Notes: a model not told the origin generated them from the letters alone. DNA of 8,936 nucleotides from Candidatus Giovannonibacteria bacterium RIFCSPLOWO2_01_FULL_46_13 (GCA_001778785.1 MFIE01000013.1:1-8936), one strand, 5' to 3'. Shown: positions 1 through 7,164, counted from the stretch's first letter. Program-made: numbers and translations.

Positions 1-347
1 GTTGGGTCCACAAAAGCATCCACGGATCGGAAATATGGGACTTGGATAACAATCCGGCCGCCCGGCCTAAGGATCCTGAATGCTTCTTCCAGAGTCTTCG
101 GGACATTTTCTACGTGCTCGAGCGATTGGTTGAAAAAAACTAAATCAAAAGAATCTGGCTCCACTGGCCAAGGAAATTTATTCGCGTCGTGCACAATATC
201 AACGCCCGCGACATTTCGTATATCCATCCCGGTCGCCCCGGGCAATTTCCTCGGCCCACAGCCAACATCAAGAGCGCCCGCCCCTGCAAGAATATTCTCC
301 CGAACAAACCCGCTCGGCGTAAAAATTTTAGTCACCCAAAAATCCAT
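1..347 (-). CDS. Class I SAM-dependent methyltransferase, 3' end cut by window edge
   Basis: The first 115 residues can be read from an ATG at 347 to the left edge; the C-terminus lies outside. The Rossmann methyltransferase motifs appear in order: motif I LDVGCGPRKLPG (about residues 26-37) for the SAM glycine loop, the acidic GMDI (40-43) expected to hold the SAM ribose, FDLVFFNQSLEHV (67-79) as motif II/post-I, and EAFRILRPGGRIVIQVP (88-104) as motif III. This order matches the Methyltransf_11 type of small-molecule methyltransferases. The last visible residues, VDP, resemble the DPTH segment that often follows in this family. The start overlaps the stop of the upstream GT4 by one base (TAATG). 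A GGAGA lies 13 bases before the ATG, which is rather far. In a glycan operon the acceptor may be a sugar hydroxyl or chain end, but this is inferred from context. The family call is firm; the substrate is unknown. Confidence 0.9.
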   Translation of the reverse strand, partial: MDFWVTKIFTPSGFVRENILAGAGALDVGCGPRKLPGATGMDIRNVAGVDIVHDANKFPWPVEPDSFDLVFFNQSLEHVENVPKTLEEAFRILRPGGRIVIQVPYFRSVDAFVDP

Positions 348-1375
348 TATTTATTCATTATCTCCAAAATTTTTCCTGCTCTTTTTGTCCACGTATATTC
401 CTCAACCTTCTTTCTAGCATTATCTACTTTTAACTCTAAATCTGGGGGATTTGTCATTATTTGCTTTATCTTGTTAGCCAAATCCTGGGCATTGTCCGGT
501 TGGTAGAAATAGGCTTCATCTTCGGACAAAATTTCGCGGTTGGCGGGCGTATCGGAAGCCAAGATAGGTCGCCCAGAGGCCATATATTCAAATATTTTCA
601 TGGGAGAGGTATATAGATAAGAATAGTCGTTTTTCTTCGTTCCGAGAACCAAAAGCAGGTCGGCGGCGGCGAGCCAAAGCGGAATCTCCTGAAACGGCCT
701 GTCGCTTACGCGTTGAATTTTCTCCTCTCGAAGAAGCCCTTGCGCTTCGTCTAAAATCTCCATTCCCTTCCAGGAAATCTCTCGTCCAACATAGACGGCC
801 ACTTTTTTATCAAGCGCTAGCCCAAGTTTTTTTCGCGCTTCCTCTTTTGAAGTCTTATTCGAAAACATTTGGAGGTCTATCCCGTTCGGCTTCACAATTA
901 TTTTGTCTTCGCCAAGCCCAAAGTTTTTTACCAAATTCTTTTTGATGTTTTTATTTATGGCGACGACTCCGCTGATCTTTTTGAAGAAAAAACTCCAGAC
1001 CATATTTCTTTCTTTAGAGTCGTGAATTTCGGAAAAATATTTAAAACCGAGAAGGCGTATAAAAGCGAAAGAAAAATTATCCATATCGATTGTATAGACG
1101 ATGGCGTCCTTCTTTGTTCGTAGATAAAAAAGATAAGAAAACATGAACGAGACAGAGCTTAAAACAAATCCGAAATTCAAAACCGGAAGCCTTTTAACCG
1201 GTACTTCAACCTTGAGGCCATAAAATTCTTTAAGCGAGCCGCCATGCCCTCGACGCGGCAAGACCAATTCCAAATCCGCGCCGGATAATAAAAAAGCCTC
1301 GCACATTTTGGCAAGCTGAATCCCATGAGCCTTTTCCGAGGGCATCCTTGCGTTGGCTACATAATAAATTTTCAT
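347..1375 (-). CDS. GT4 family glycosyltransferase, compact C-terminal domain
   Basis: A 342-residue cytoplasmic GT-B retaining glycosyltransferase predicted to move a sugar from a nucleotide donor to a growing glycan. The N-terminal acceptor domain starts MKIYYVANARMPSEKAHGIQ, followed by the KMCEAF helix typical of one GT4 subgroup. The interdomain NGID motif is at 164-167. The donor domain shows YVGREISWKG (195-204), then a short stretch to LAAAD (235-239), then YTSPMKIFEYMASGRPI (255-271). The second glutamate of the E-x7-E signature is E263, but the first position is Y255, a substitution I associate with SPMK-type relatives. The strand with the usual VGG or GxGP loop between K203 and D239 is missing: that interval is 36 residues against 55-59 in the two full-length GT4s nearby. 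The start overlaps the upstream GT2 by ATGA, with AGGAG 12 bases ahead. Family is certain; donor and acceptor are unknown. Confidence 0.92.
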   Translation of the reverse strand: MKIYYVANARMPSEKAHGIQLAKMCEAFLLSGADLELVLPRRGHGGSLKEFYGLKVEVPVKRLPVLNFGFVLSSVSFMFSYLFYLRTKKDAIVYTIDMDNFSFAFIRLLGFKYFSEIHDSKERNMVWSFFFKKISGVVAINKNIKKNLVKNFGLGEDKIIVKPNGIDLQMFSNKTSKEEARKKLGLALDKKVAVYVGREISWKGMEILDEAQGLLREEKIQRVSDRPFQEIPLWLAAADLLLVLGTKKNDYSYLYTSPMKIFEYMASGRPILASDTPANREILSEDEAYFYQPDNAQDLANKIKQIMTNPPDLELKVDNARKKVEEYTWTKRAGKILEIMNK

Positions 1376-2109
1376 GATTTAAATAAACTCCTAAACTTTA
1401 ACACGGACACAACTTTTAACGATTCAAAAATATCGAGCACCGTACTCTTGGAACTCCCCCCGCTTCTTTCCAAAAATTTTATCGGCACTTCCTTTGTCTT
1501 AGCCCCCATTTTGATCATTTCATAAAGCAGGTGGATTTTGTACGCGTGCAGGCGGGATAAAATTTTATCTTCATGGAGCGGAAGATTTTGCGCGAATTTT
1601 ACACGCGACAATTTGAATCCAGAAGTATTATCCCTAGTCGGCAGGTTCAAAACTTTTCTTATAAACAGGCTTCCGTATTTTGACAAGAACTTTTTATGCC
1701 AAGACCACTCTTGAGGAATCTCACCGCCCGGAACATAGCGCGAGCCGATAATATAATCGTACCCATTGTCTAATTCTGCGACTAAATGTTTTATGTCTTG
1801 CGGGTCGTGCTGGAAATCTCCATCAAACTCCAGAATTGCATCCGCGTTTAGCTTAAATATCGCGTGGTTCATCCCAGAAATATACGCGATCCCAAGGCCT
1901 CTTCTTGGTTCCGCCAAAAGTTCAATGTTTTTATACGAATTCTTCAGGTCCTCAACGACCTTCGCAGTTCCGTCCGGAGAATTCGCGTCCACTACCAAAA
2001 TTTGAAAATCATGCTTGGGAATCATTCCGAGCTCGTTTTCGAGGCTATAAATAAGAGAACCAATCGACTCGGCCTCATTGTACGTCGGAATTATAACGGC
2101 GATTTTCAT
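1372..2109 (-). CDS. GT2 polyprenol-phosphate mannose (DPM1-like) synthase
   Basis: A 245-residue GT-A fold enzyme of the DPM1/Ppm1 type, expected to transfer a hexose, classically mannose from GDP-mannose, to a polyprenyl phosphate on the inner membrane face. Motifs in order: PTYNE (8-12), VVDANSPDGTA (39-49), the metal-binding DxD as FDGDFQHDP (95-103, D96 and D98), GSRYVPGGE (122-130), the TSGFKLSR acceptor-side segment (162-169), and EVPIKFLERSGGSSKST (207-223), which matches the conserved EVPI...R..G.SK tail. The usual second aspartate of VVDDNSPDGT is alanine here (A42). There is no C-terminal membrane helix, so it is the short soluble type that needs peripheral attachment or a partner. 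Its ATG directly follows the TAG of the GT-C gene, and the pair plausibly acts as donor maker and donor user. Family is strong; mannose rather than glucose or another sugar is inferred. Confidence 0.9.
   Translation of the reverse strand: MKIAVIIPTYNEAESIGSLIYSLENELGMIPKHDFQILVVDANSPDGTAKVVEDLKNSYKNIELLAEPRRGLGIAYISGMNHAIFKLNADAILEFDGDFQHDPQDIKHLVAELDNGYDYIIGSRYVPGGEIPQEWSWHKKFLSKYGSLFIRKVLNLPTRDNTSGFKLSRVKFAQNLPLHEDKILSRLHAYKIHLLYEMIKMGAKTKEVPIKFLERSGGSSKSTVLDIFESLKVVSVLKFRSLFKS
1388..1392 (-). promoter_or_regulatory. Likely ribosome binding site AGGAG, long spacer
   Basis: AGGAG on the minus strand lies 12 bases before the ATG at 1375, longer than the usual 5-9. It sits within the last codons of the GT2 gene and may assist re-initiation at the overlapping ATGA. 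Confidence 0.45.
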
Positions 2110-3783
2110 CTATCTAGCCCTGCCTGCGGCAGGCAGGTTATATAATGAAACCTTCGGACCAAGCTCTTTTGTTTCAAGAAGCAAAAATGGGCTCCCTCCA
2201 AGAAAAGACTCGGAAATAGAAACCGGAGAATCCTCCCCAAAAGAAACGATAAACTCCCCTTCTTCAGCAATTTTCTTAAACCTTTCATGAAGCTCTGGAT
2301 TTTTCCTATAATCTGTCTCCGCGAGAACCATATATTCGTAAGAATTGTCGGCGATATACTTTTCAATATCAGCAAAAAAATCTGGGTTCTCAATAGAATT
2401 TAAGTTTAGCGCATGAAAAGAAGGATAGATGGGATTTTTACCAAAATAAATCTCTGAACGCTCAACTTGCCGCAAGGAATTTTTGTCTATTTTTTCCTGT
2501 TCCAAGAGGGCTTCTTTGTTCGAAGAAACCCGGAGCAATCGCGCGCTTACGATTATCTTCGCATCGGGCGGAAGTCCCTCTTCGATCCAAGCCCTCATAT
2601 TTTCGCGTGAATCTCCAGCATAGGCCAAATATCCAAGGCGCAAAGAAAATATAGCTGGCAGAATTATAAAAACAGCAATGATAGCAGTCGCGATTAATTT
2701 CTCGAATCTATAAAGATAATTGAAAAATTTCCAAAGCCCGAACCCTGCCAATATACAAATCAATGGCAGTAACGGGGACAGGAACCTATCTTCAAACCTG
2801 AAAGCAAAATTAAATATATACGAATATGCGAGGATAAATATTAAAAATGGCCAAAATATTTTTCTCTGATAAAAGAAAGCGAACACCAGCCCCACTGCCG
2901 AAGATAAAACGAGGAAGGGTTCGGCGAATAAAATCCGCGCGAGAAAAGCGAAAGGCGCCAATATAAATTGCAAAACAAGTTTTGATTCCGAAGCCGTGAC
3001 ATCGCGGCCAAATCCAAGGCTTGAGGGATAAAGGATTAACGGCAAAAAGGCCAGGGCTATAAACATAAAAGCAAGAAGATATACAAATTTCTCGCGTAGA
3101 AGTTCAAATATTTTTTTCTCTTCGAAAAATAGGCAATATAAAATTATTAAAATCACGGAAAGGCTCGAGATAACGCTTATCCCCATCCCGACCCCAGCTA
3201 CAAGAACAGACAAAAAATATCTTTTCTTGAACGAGAGCGCCGGTTCCGTTAGAAAATAAATGACGGAAAGATGAATCAAAGAAATCGCGAGCCACTGCCG
3301 TGAGGTCATAGAAAGGATGATATGAAGAGAACTCGTCGCGATAAAAAAAGAAGATAAAAGGGCTGGCCACTCTTCCTTAAATATATTTTTTGCGGTCCTA
3401 TACACGAGGTAAATAGAAAGGACCGCGAGTGCAACGCTTAAAAGCCTAGCGCCAACGAAAAAATACGACAGGTCCGCGCCGAGATAATTTGTAAAATCTG
3501 CCAGTGATCCCTCGAAGGAAAAATATTTAAATCCTAAAATTATGCCCAAAATTGGGATCAAAATATACGAGAGATACGGCGGATAGTACAAAAACGACTT
3601 AAATTCTTCGGCGTGGAGGCCGGGAATTATCGTCTTCAACTCGATCATTTTAAGCGCTGCCAAAACGAACGGGGGTTCATCCGCGACAAGCCACAGCGGC
3701 AGGCCATATCCTACGCCCGCCACCCGTACGGCAAAGCCCAATATCAAAATAGTAAAAAGTATTTTTTTGTAGAGGGGGGTCAT
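2110..3783 (-). CDS. GT-C polytopic membrane glycosyltransferase (PMT/ArnT-like)
   Basis: A 557-residue integral membrane protein. I count roughly 11-12 hydrophobic segments (about residues 7-24, 66-84, 107-129, 139-158, 163-178, 189-219, 232-252, 270-286, 289-304, 309-324, 334-353, 362-384), then a soluble C-terminal domain of about 170 residues. The first extracytoplasmic loop carries VADEPPFV with the acidic pair D35-E36, the catalytic-base position of GT-C enzymes such as PMT, ArnT and related GT39/GT83 proteins. These use polyprenyl-phosphate sugars as donors and act on the outer face. The segment DSRENMRAWIEEGLPPDAKI (391-410) opens the soluble domain, as in many bacterial relatives. 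It overlaps the upstream GT4 by ATGA and abuts the GT2 that probably makes its donor. The last eight residues, LPAAGRAR, come mostly from a palindromic repeat and look like a late extension. Acceptor (lipid, glycan or protein) is not determinable. Confidence 0.88.
   Translation of the reverse strand: MTPLYKKILFTILILGFAVRVAGVGYGLPLWLVADEPPFVLAALKMIELKTIIPGLHAEEFKSFLYYPPYLSYILIPILGIILGFKYFSFEGSLADFTNYLGADLSYFFVGARLLSVALAVLSIYLVYRTAKNIFKEEWPALLSSFFIATSSLHIILSMTSRQWLAISLIHLSVIYFLTEPALSFKKRYFLSVLVAGVGMGISVISSLSVILIILYCLFFEEKKIFELLREKFVYLLAFMFIALAFLPLILYPSSLGFGRDVTASESKLVLQFILAPFAFLARILFAEPFLVLSSAVGLVFAFFYQRKIFWPFLIFILAYSYIFNFAFRFEDRFLSPLLPLICILAGFGLWKFFNYLYRFEKLIATAIIAVFIILPAIFSLRLGYLAYAGDSRENMRAWIEEGLPPDAKIIVSARLLRVSSNKEALLEQEKIDKNSLRQVERSEIYFGKNPIYPSFHALNLNSIENPDFFADIEKYIADNSYEYMVLAETDYRKNPELHERFKKIAEEGEFIVSFGEDSPVSISESFLGGSPFLLLETKELGPKVSLYNLPAAGRAR
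2119..2137. repeat. Perfect palindrome CCTGCCTGC-G-GCAGGCAGG at a gene end
   Basis: Nine-base arms around a single central base, able to form a GC-rich hairpin in the minus-strand transcript. It encodes most of the last residues (LPAAGR) of the GT-C protein and ends nine bases before the ATG of the GT2 gene. The AGGG at 2118-2121, the only purine-rich stretch ahead of that ATG, lies partly within its 3' arm. There is no T-run after it, so it is not a classical terminator. I associate repeats of this style with Parcubacteria-like genomes; the copy number in this genome cannot be seen here. Confidence 0.85.
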
Positions 3784-4829
3784 TTAAATAAATTCACAAA
3801 CTCTTGGACGCCCGTATCTCGGTCGAATTTTTTCACGTGCTCCAGCCCATCCGAGCGGATTTTTTCGTACAAATCCTTGTCGGATAAAAGTTTGTTTATT
3901 TTATCCTGGAAACACTTTACATCCCCGACCGGGCACAAAAATTCTTTCGCATTTTCTGGGACAAGGTCGCGCGTTCCCCCGACATCCGCCGCGACAAAAG
4001 GCGTGCCCGCGGCGAGCGTATCCAAAATCACGTGCGGCGAGCCCTCCTCGCGCGAAGGCATAATGAAAACATCGGCCGCCTGGAAATAAACGCCGACATC
4101 TTTATTCGCAACCGCCCCGAACGTCCGGATCGGCAAGGTTTTCGCCTCCTCTTCCAAGATTGCCTTGTATGGCCCTTCGCCGATCACAAAAAATATAACT
4201 TTCGTCCCGACAAACCCTTCCGCGATTTTCGCAATCAAATCCGCGCCTTTGCGCTCCGAAAGATGATGGACAAAAAGCACAACCTTCGAATCCGGGTCGA
4301 GCGCAAACCAGCGTTTCGTCGCGATTTTATCTTCCCGCGGGTAAAGCCGGTCCGTATCCACCCAATTCGAAAGGACGATATAACGCTTAACGCCGTAACG
4401 ATTTACATATTCTTTCGCGAGTGATTCAGGGCCCGTGATTAAAGTCGAGTGTTTTAAAACAAACCTGAAAATTCTTTCTTCCCAAAATCCGCGGGTAAAA
4501 AGCCAAGGCATTCCCCTATTCCAATAATAAACTTTTCCACCGGCGAGCCACGCGGCAACCGCTCCGTAAAAAGAATAATGGACATAGGTGCGGTCAAAGC
4601 CTTCCTTCTTGAGCCTCCGCAAAATTGAATACGTCTCCCAAAAGCGCAGGAACCCTTTTTTATTTTTTAAAACTTTAAAGGATGCATTTAAATTCACTAC
4701 GCCCACCGCCTTTTCCACAATGACAAAAATTTCGAGCTTAACCGCGGCGTACCGGATCAATTCGTAATTATAATAAAGATGCGTATCAGTGTTTTCGTCG
4801 TATGAAGGCAGGATATATACTACGCGCAT
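3780..4829 (-). CDS. GT4 family glycosyltransferase, full-length type
   Basis: I place the start at the ATG at 4829 (MRVVYILPSY), giving 349 residues; the reading frame can be extended by three codons only to a TTG at 4838 with no better ribosome site. The N-terminal domain includes VHYSFYGAVAAWLAG (83-97) and the interdomain NWVDTDRLYP (155-164). The donor domain is complete: VVLFVHHLSERKG (183-195), the strand and loop FFVIGEGPYK (213-222), FGAVANKDV (237-245), QAADVFIMPSREEGSP (250-265) and the signature with E262 and D270 eight apart (E-x7-D, second acid Asp not Glu), then ADVGGTRDLV (281-290). The K194 to D253 spacing of 59 residues is normal for GT4. It overlaps the upstream GT4 by 10 bases and the downstream GT-C by ATGA. 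It should use a nucleotide sugar in the cytoplasm; the sugar is unknown. Confidence 0.92.
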   Translation of the reverse strand: MRVVYILPSYDENTDTHLYYNYELIRYAAVKLEIFVIVEKAVGVVNLNASFKVLKNKKGFLRFWETYSILRRLKKEGFDRTYVHYSFYGAVAAWLAGGKVYYWNRGMPWLFTRGFWEERIFRFVLKHSTLITGPESLAKEYVNRYGVKRYIVLSNWVDTDRLYPREDKIATKRWFALDPDSKVVLFVHHLSERKGADLIAKIAEGFVGTKVIFFVIGEGPYKAILEEEAKTLPIRTFGAVANKDVGVYFQAADVFIMPSREEGSPHVILDTLAAGTPFVAADVGGTRDLVPENAKEFLCPVGDVKCFQDKINKLLSDKDLYEKIRSDGLEHVKKFDRDTGVQEFVNLFK

Positions 4830-5812
4830 GTTCGCCAAGAATTAATTAATTTTTCCCGATAATCTTCGAAAGAAGTGTAGGGGAGTTTGGTATTTTTTGC
4901 GTTTTCACGGAGACGGGCCAAAAACTCCTTATCATTTTTAACACGCGTGATCGCTTCTAAAAACTTCGCTTTATCGCCAACCGGGGCTATAACTCCATTT
5001 TCCCCATTTTTGACAATTTCGCCAGCAACCCCCACATCACTCATTATAACCGGTAAACCGTTTTGGAGGGCCTCTATCACAACGAGACCGTACCCCTCGT
5101 AATTCGAGGTTAAAAGGAAAATATCGGCGCTTCTATAATATCCCGAGGGGTTTTCCACAAAGCCTTCGAGCTTCACGTTAATTTGTGATTTAAGTTCTGC
5201 CCGCTCTGGTCCTTCTCCGACGATGACCAAAAGAGCGTTAAAATTTTTTACGACCTCACGCATGACTTCCAAGGCAAGCCCATAATTTTTTTCCCGCGCC
5301 AAGCGCCCGACCATTAAAATATAAAAATCATATCCCGGATATTTTTCTTTTATGTCCATACCGCCCGGATTTTTAACTTCGGAAAAAATCGGCAACACCG
5401 CAACTTGGCGGTTTAGCCGCCAAGTTAGTGAATTTTTGATCCTTTCGGAAACAACGCGCAGACAACTCGCCCGCGGGATTAAAAATCTCGCGGCCCCGAC
5501 GCGGACTTTATTCAGAAACGACTCCCCCTTATAATAAGGGCTGAAAATATCAGTATGAATTTGCATTTGCCACGGCACTCCGAATTTTTTCGATAATCTC
5601 CAGGCTAAAAAAGAATGCTCAATTTCCTGCGCAGTAATTAAATCGAATTTTTCTTTTTTTAATATTTTTTTTGCCTCGTTGTATCCCTTCAAGAAACGCG
5701 AAAATCTCCCGCGCGCGCGCGACAAATCTATAATAGCAAGCTTATCCAAAACCTCGGCGTATTTTTGCAGCCGAGGATTTTGAGGATCCGACGAAAACAT
5801 TAGAACTTTCAT
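4820..5812 (-). CDS. GT4 family glycosyltransferase, full-length donor domain
   Basis: A 330-residue GT-B enzyme. The N-terminal domain begins MKVLMFSSDPQNPRLQKYAE and includes the ITAQEIEHSFLAW and IHTDIFSPYYKG segments (59-71, 85-96) seen in GT4 acceptor domains, then RVVSERIKNSL (119-129). The donor domain is standard: YILMVGRLAREKN (164-176), LLVIVGEGPERAEL (194-207), LEGFVENPSGYYRSADIFLL (215-234), the E-x7-E signature E239-E247 within NYEGYGLVVIEAL, and SDVGVAGEIV (258-267). Residues 129-137 are encoded by a perfect 10-bp inverted repeat and sit in the linker before the donor domain. The coding strand also carries A7 and A8 runs near residues 47-54. The start overlaps the symporter stop (ATGA) and has a good AGAGGA ribosome site. 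Family certain, specificity unknown. Confidence 0.92.
   Translation of the reverse strand: MKVLMFSSDPQNPRLQKYAEVLDKLAIIDLSRARGRFSRFLKGYNEAKKILKKEKFDLITAQEIEHSFLAWRLSKKFGVPWQMQIHTDIFSPYYKGESFLNKVRVGAARFLIPRASCLRVVSERIKNSLTWRLNRQVAVLPIFSEVKNPGGMDIKEKYPGYDFYILMVGRLAREKNYGLALEVMREVVKNFNALLVIVGEGPERAELKSQINVKLEGFVENPSGYYRSADIFLLTSNYEGYGLVVIEALQNGLPVIMSDVGVAGEIVKNGENGVIAPVGDKAKFLEAITRVKNDKEFLARLRENAKNTKLPYTSFEDYREKLINSWRTCA
5402..5426. repeat. Perfect 10-bp inverted repeat with 5-base loop inside a GT4 gene
   Basis: Arms AACTTGGCGG (5402-5411) and CCGCCAAGTT (5417-5426) flank TTTAG. It lies in frame within the 4820-5812 GT4 gene and encodes residues 129-137 (about LTWRLNRQV), in the interdomain linker where an insertion is easily tolerated. 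No T-run follows on either strand, so termination is unlikely. It may be a small mobile palindromic element or chance structure; its arm sequence differs from the palindrome at 2119-2137. Confidence 0.8.
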
Positions 5813-7164
5813 ATAATCCTCTGTTTTTTATTCTCAAAAATAGACCAGCCAATAAAAGTTACAACACTAACTAAAAATGCAGGAACCCAAGCAATTTCAA
5901 AAGAAATCGGGAGAAAAATTAAAAGAGTGGCGGTACTTAATAACATCGACCAAAAAGCCGCGCGCTCGTTTGGCTTCACCAAAAAGATGCTTCCAAGAAC
6001 CGGCAAAACCATTCCAACTAAAAGAAAAATTGCGAGAAGGACTAAACTGACTATGTCTGGTATAAAATAAGCAGTTACTAGGGAGGCCAGCCCAAAAATA
6101 AGAACAAAGTAGCGAGTCTCCTTGATACCCGCGCTTGGGTTGATCAGAGGTTGATAAAAATCCCTTACCGCGGAGGAAGCCGAAACTAAAATGCTACTGT
6201 CCACTGAAGACATTATGGCGGCGATCAACCCAGCATACCCTAAACCCAAAATGCCGGTCGGTAAAGTCTCTTTCATAATTTTAAACAACGCCAGGTTAGG
6301 ATCTAGTCCGGGACCAAATCTTGAAAATGCAATCAGTCCCAATCCTATTGGCAGTAAATAAAAGGGAATTGATATAAGCGCTGACCATAAGAAAACTTTC
6401 CGAATCTGCTTTGGGCTTCGGGCAGCATAAATTCTTTGCCAAAAATCCATACTGGCAATTACATAAAGCCCACCGAGCAAAATACTACCAAAAAAGAACA
6501 ATGGCCCGGCAAAATTAAAAATATCAAAATGCTCCATTGGTAAGTTTCGAGGAATGCCGTTTTTCAATATTCCAAACGGCAAAAAGGCAAGCCCGAATGC
6601 CAAAATCATGACACTAAATTGTACGAAATCCGTATAAATATCGCCCTTTATCCCTGCAAAAGCTGTATATAAAATCGTCAGCCCTGCCGTAACGAAAAGC
6701 GCAACTATAAAATTTATACCGATTAAGACATGGATTAAAGAAGCCAATGCAACAAATTGCGCACCAGAAAAAATAAAAAACACAATAATGGTGATGACTG
6801 AGGCTAAATATTGCGTGCGCAAGGAATATTTTTCCTTTAAATAATCACCGAGAGTAAACGCCCCGCGGCTGTCAGCGTATTCTTTAATCTTCGGAGCAAG
6901 CCAAGCCAAAATTAGATAGCCACTGATCGCAGTAATGAGCAAGGAGATGCCATAAGAAATCCCTGTCTTGTAAGCAGCCCCAGCTAGTCCGACAACGGCT
7001 CCAGCCCCAATAGCAGTAGAAACGATTGAAAAAATTAATAATATTGACGAGGTATTTCGATTATTTACAAAAAATTCGATCAGAGAAATTTTCTTCCCAA
7101 GCCAAAAAGTAGTACCCAGCATACCTAATAAATAGAAAATGATTATAGAAAGGTCTAGATTCAT
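5809..7164 (-). CDS. Sodium:solute symporter (SSS/SLC5 family)
   Basis: A 451-residue multi-span membrane transporter, expected to use the sodium gradient to import a small solute. Family landmarks: a short N-terminal helix (5-22), the unwound TM2-like stretch FSIVSTAIGAGAVVGLAGAAY (45-65), GAFTLGDYLKEKY (101-113), AGIKGDIYTDFVQF (170-183, the usual GG.xA.xxTDxxQ signature), DFWQRIYAARSPKQIRK (240-256, the usual QRxLAAKS), and AAIMSSVDSSILVSASSAVRDFY (315-337). In the last, S319-S320 occupy the position of the serine-threonine pair of the Na2 sodium site in PutP. It is slightly shorter than the usual 480-500 residues but keeps about 12-13 hydrophobic segments. It sits inside the glycosyltransferase operon, with ATGA overlaps on both sides and a strong GGGGAG ribosome site. 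Substrate could be a sugar, sialic acid, amino acid or vitamin; sequence alone does not decide. Confidence 0.93.
   Translation of the reverse strand: MNLDLSIIIFYLLGMLGTTFWLGKKISLIEFFVNNRNTSSILLIFSIVSTAIGAGAVVGLAGAAYKTGISYGISLLITAISGYLILAWLAPKIKEYADSRGAFTLGDYLKEKYSLRTQYLASVITIIVFFIFSGAQFVALASLIHVLIGINFIVALFVTAGLTILYTAFAGIKGDIYTDFVQFSVMILAFGLAFLPFGILKNGIPRNLPMEHFDIFNFAGPLFFFGSILLGGLYVIASMDFWQRIYAARSPKQIRKVFLWSALISIPFYLLPIGLGLIAFSRFGPGLDPNLALFKIMKETLPTGILGLGYAGLIAAIMSSVDSSILVSASSAVRDFYQPLINPSAGIKETRYFVLIFGLASLVTAYFIPDIVSLVLLAIFLLVGMVLPVLGSIFLVKPNERAAFWSMLLSTATLLIFLPISFEIAWVPAFLVSVVTFIGWSIFENKKQRII
5817..5822 (-). promoter_or_regulatory. Ribosome binding site AGAGGA of a GT4 gene
   Basis: AGAGGA on the minus strand lies four bases before the ATG at 5812 and supports that start. 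It sits within the last codons of the symporter gene. Confidence 0.65.

Noticed and set aside
130..506. Two plus-strand open frames of about 100 codons near the left edge
   Set aside because: They lie opposite the methyltransferase and GT4 genes, both of which have clear motifs; the plus-strand peptides show none.
2119..2137. Reading the palindrome as a rho-independent terminator
   Set aside because: No T-run follows the stem in the transcript, and the next gene starts nine bases later within the same operon.
3613..4089. A 158-codon open frame on the plus strand across the junction of the GT-C and GT4 genes
   Set aside because: It is antisense to two well-supported genes, has no recognisable domain, and its residue make-up looks like the reverse reading of coding sequence.
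4830..4838. TTG start adding three residues to the 3780-4829 GT4
   Set aside because: No ribosome site supports it, and the ATG at 4829 directly opens the first strand of the fold.
5710..5721. Alternating (CG)6 tract as a possible Z-DNA or regulatory site
   Set aside because: It is explained by arginine and alanine codons in SRARGRF within the GT4 gene; nothing around it suggests a separate role.
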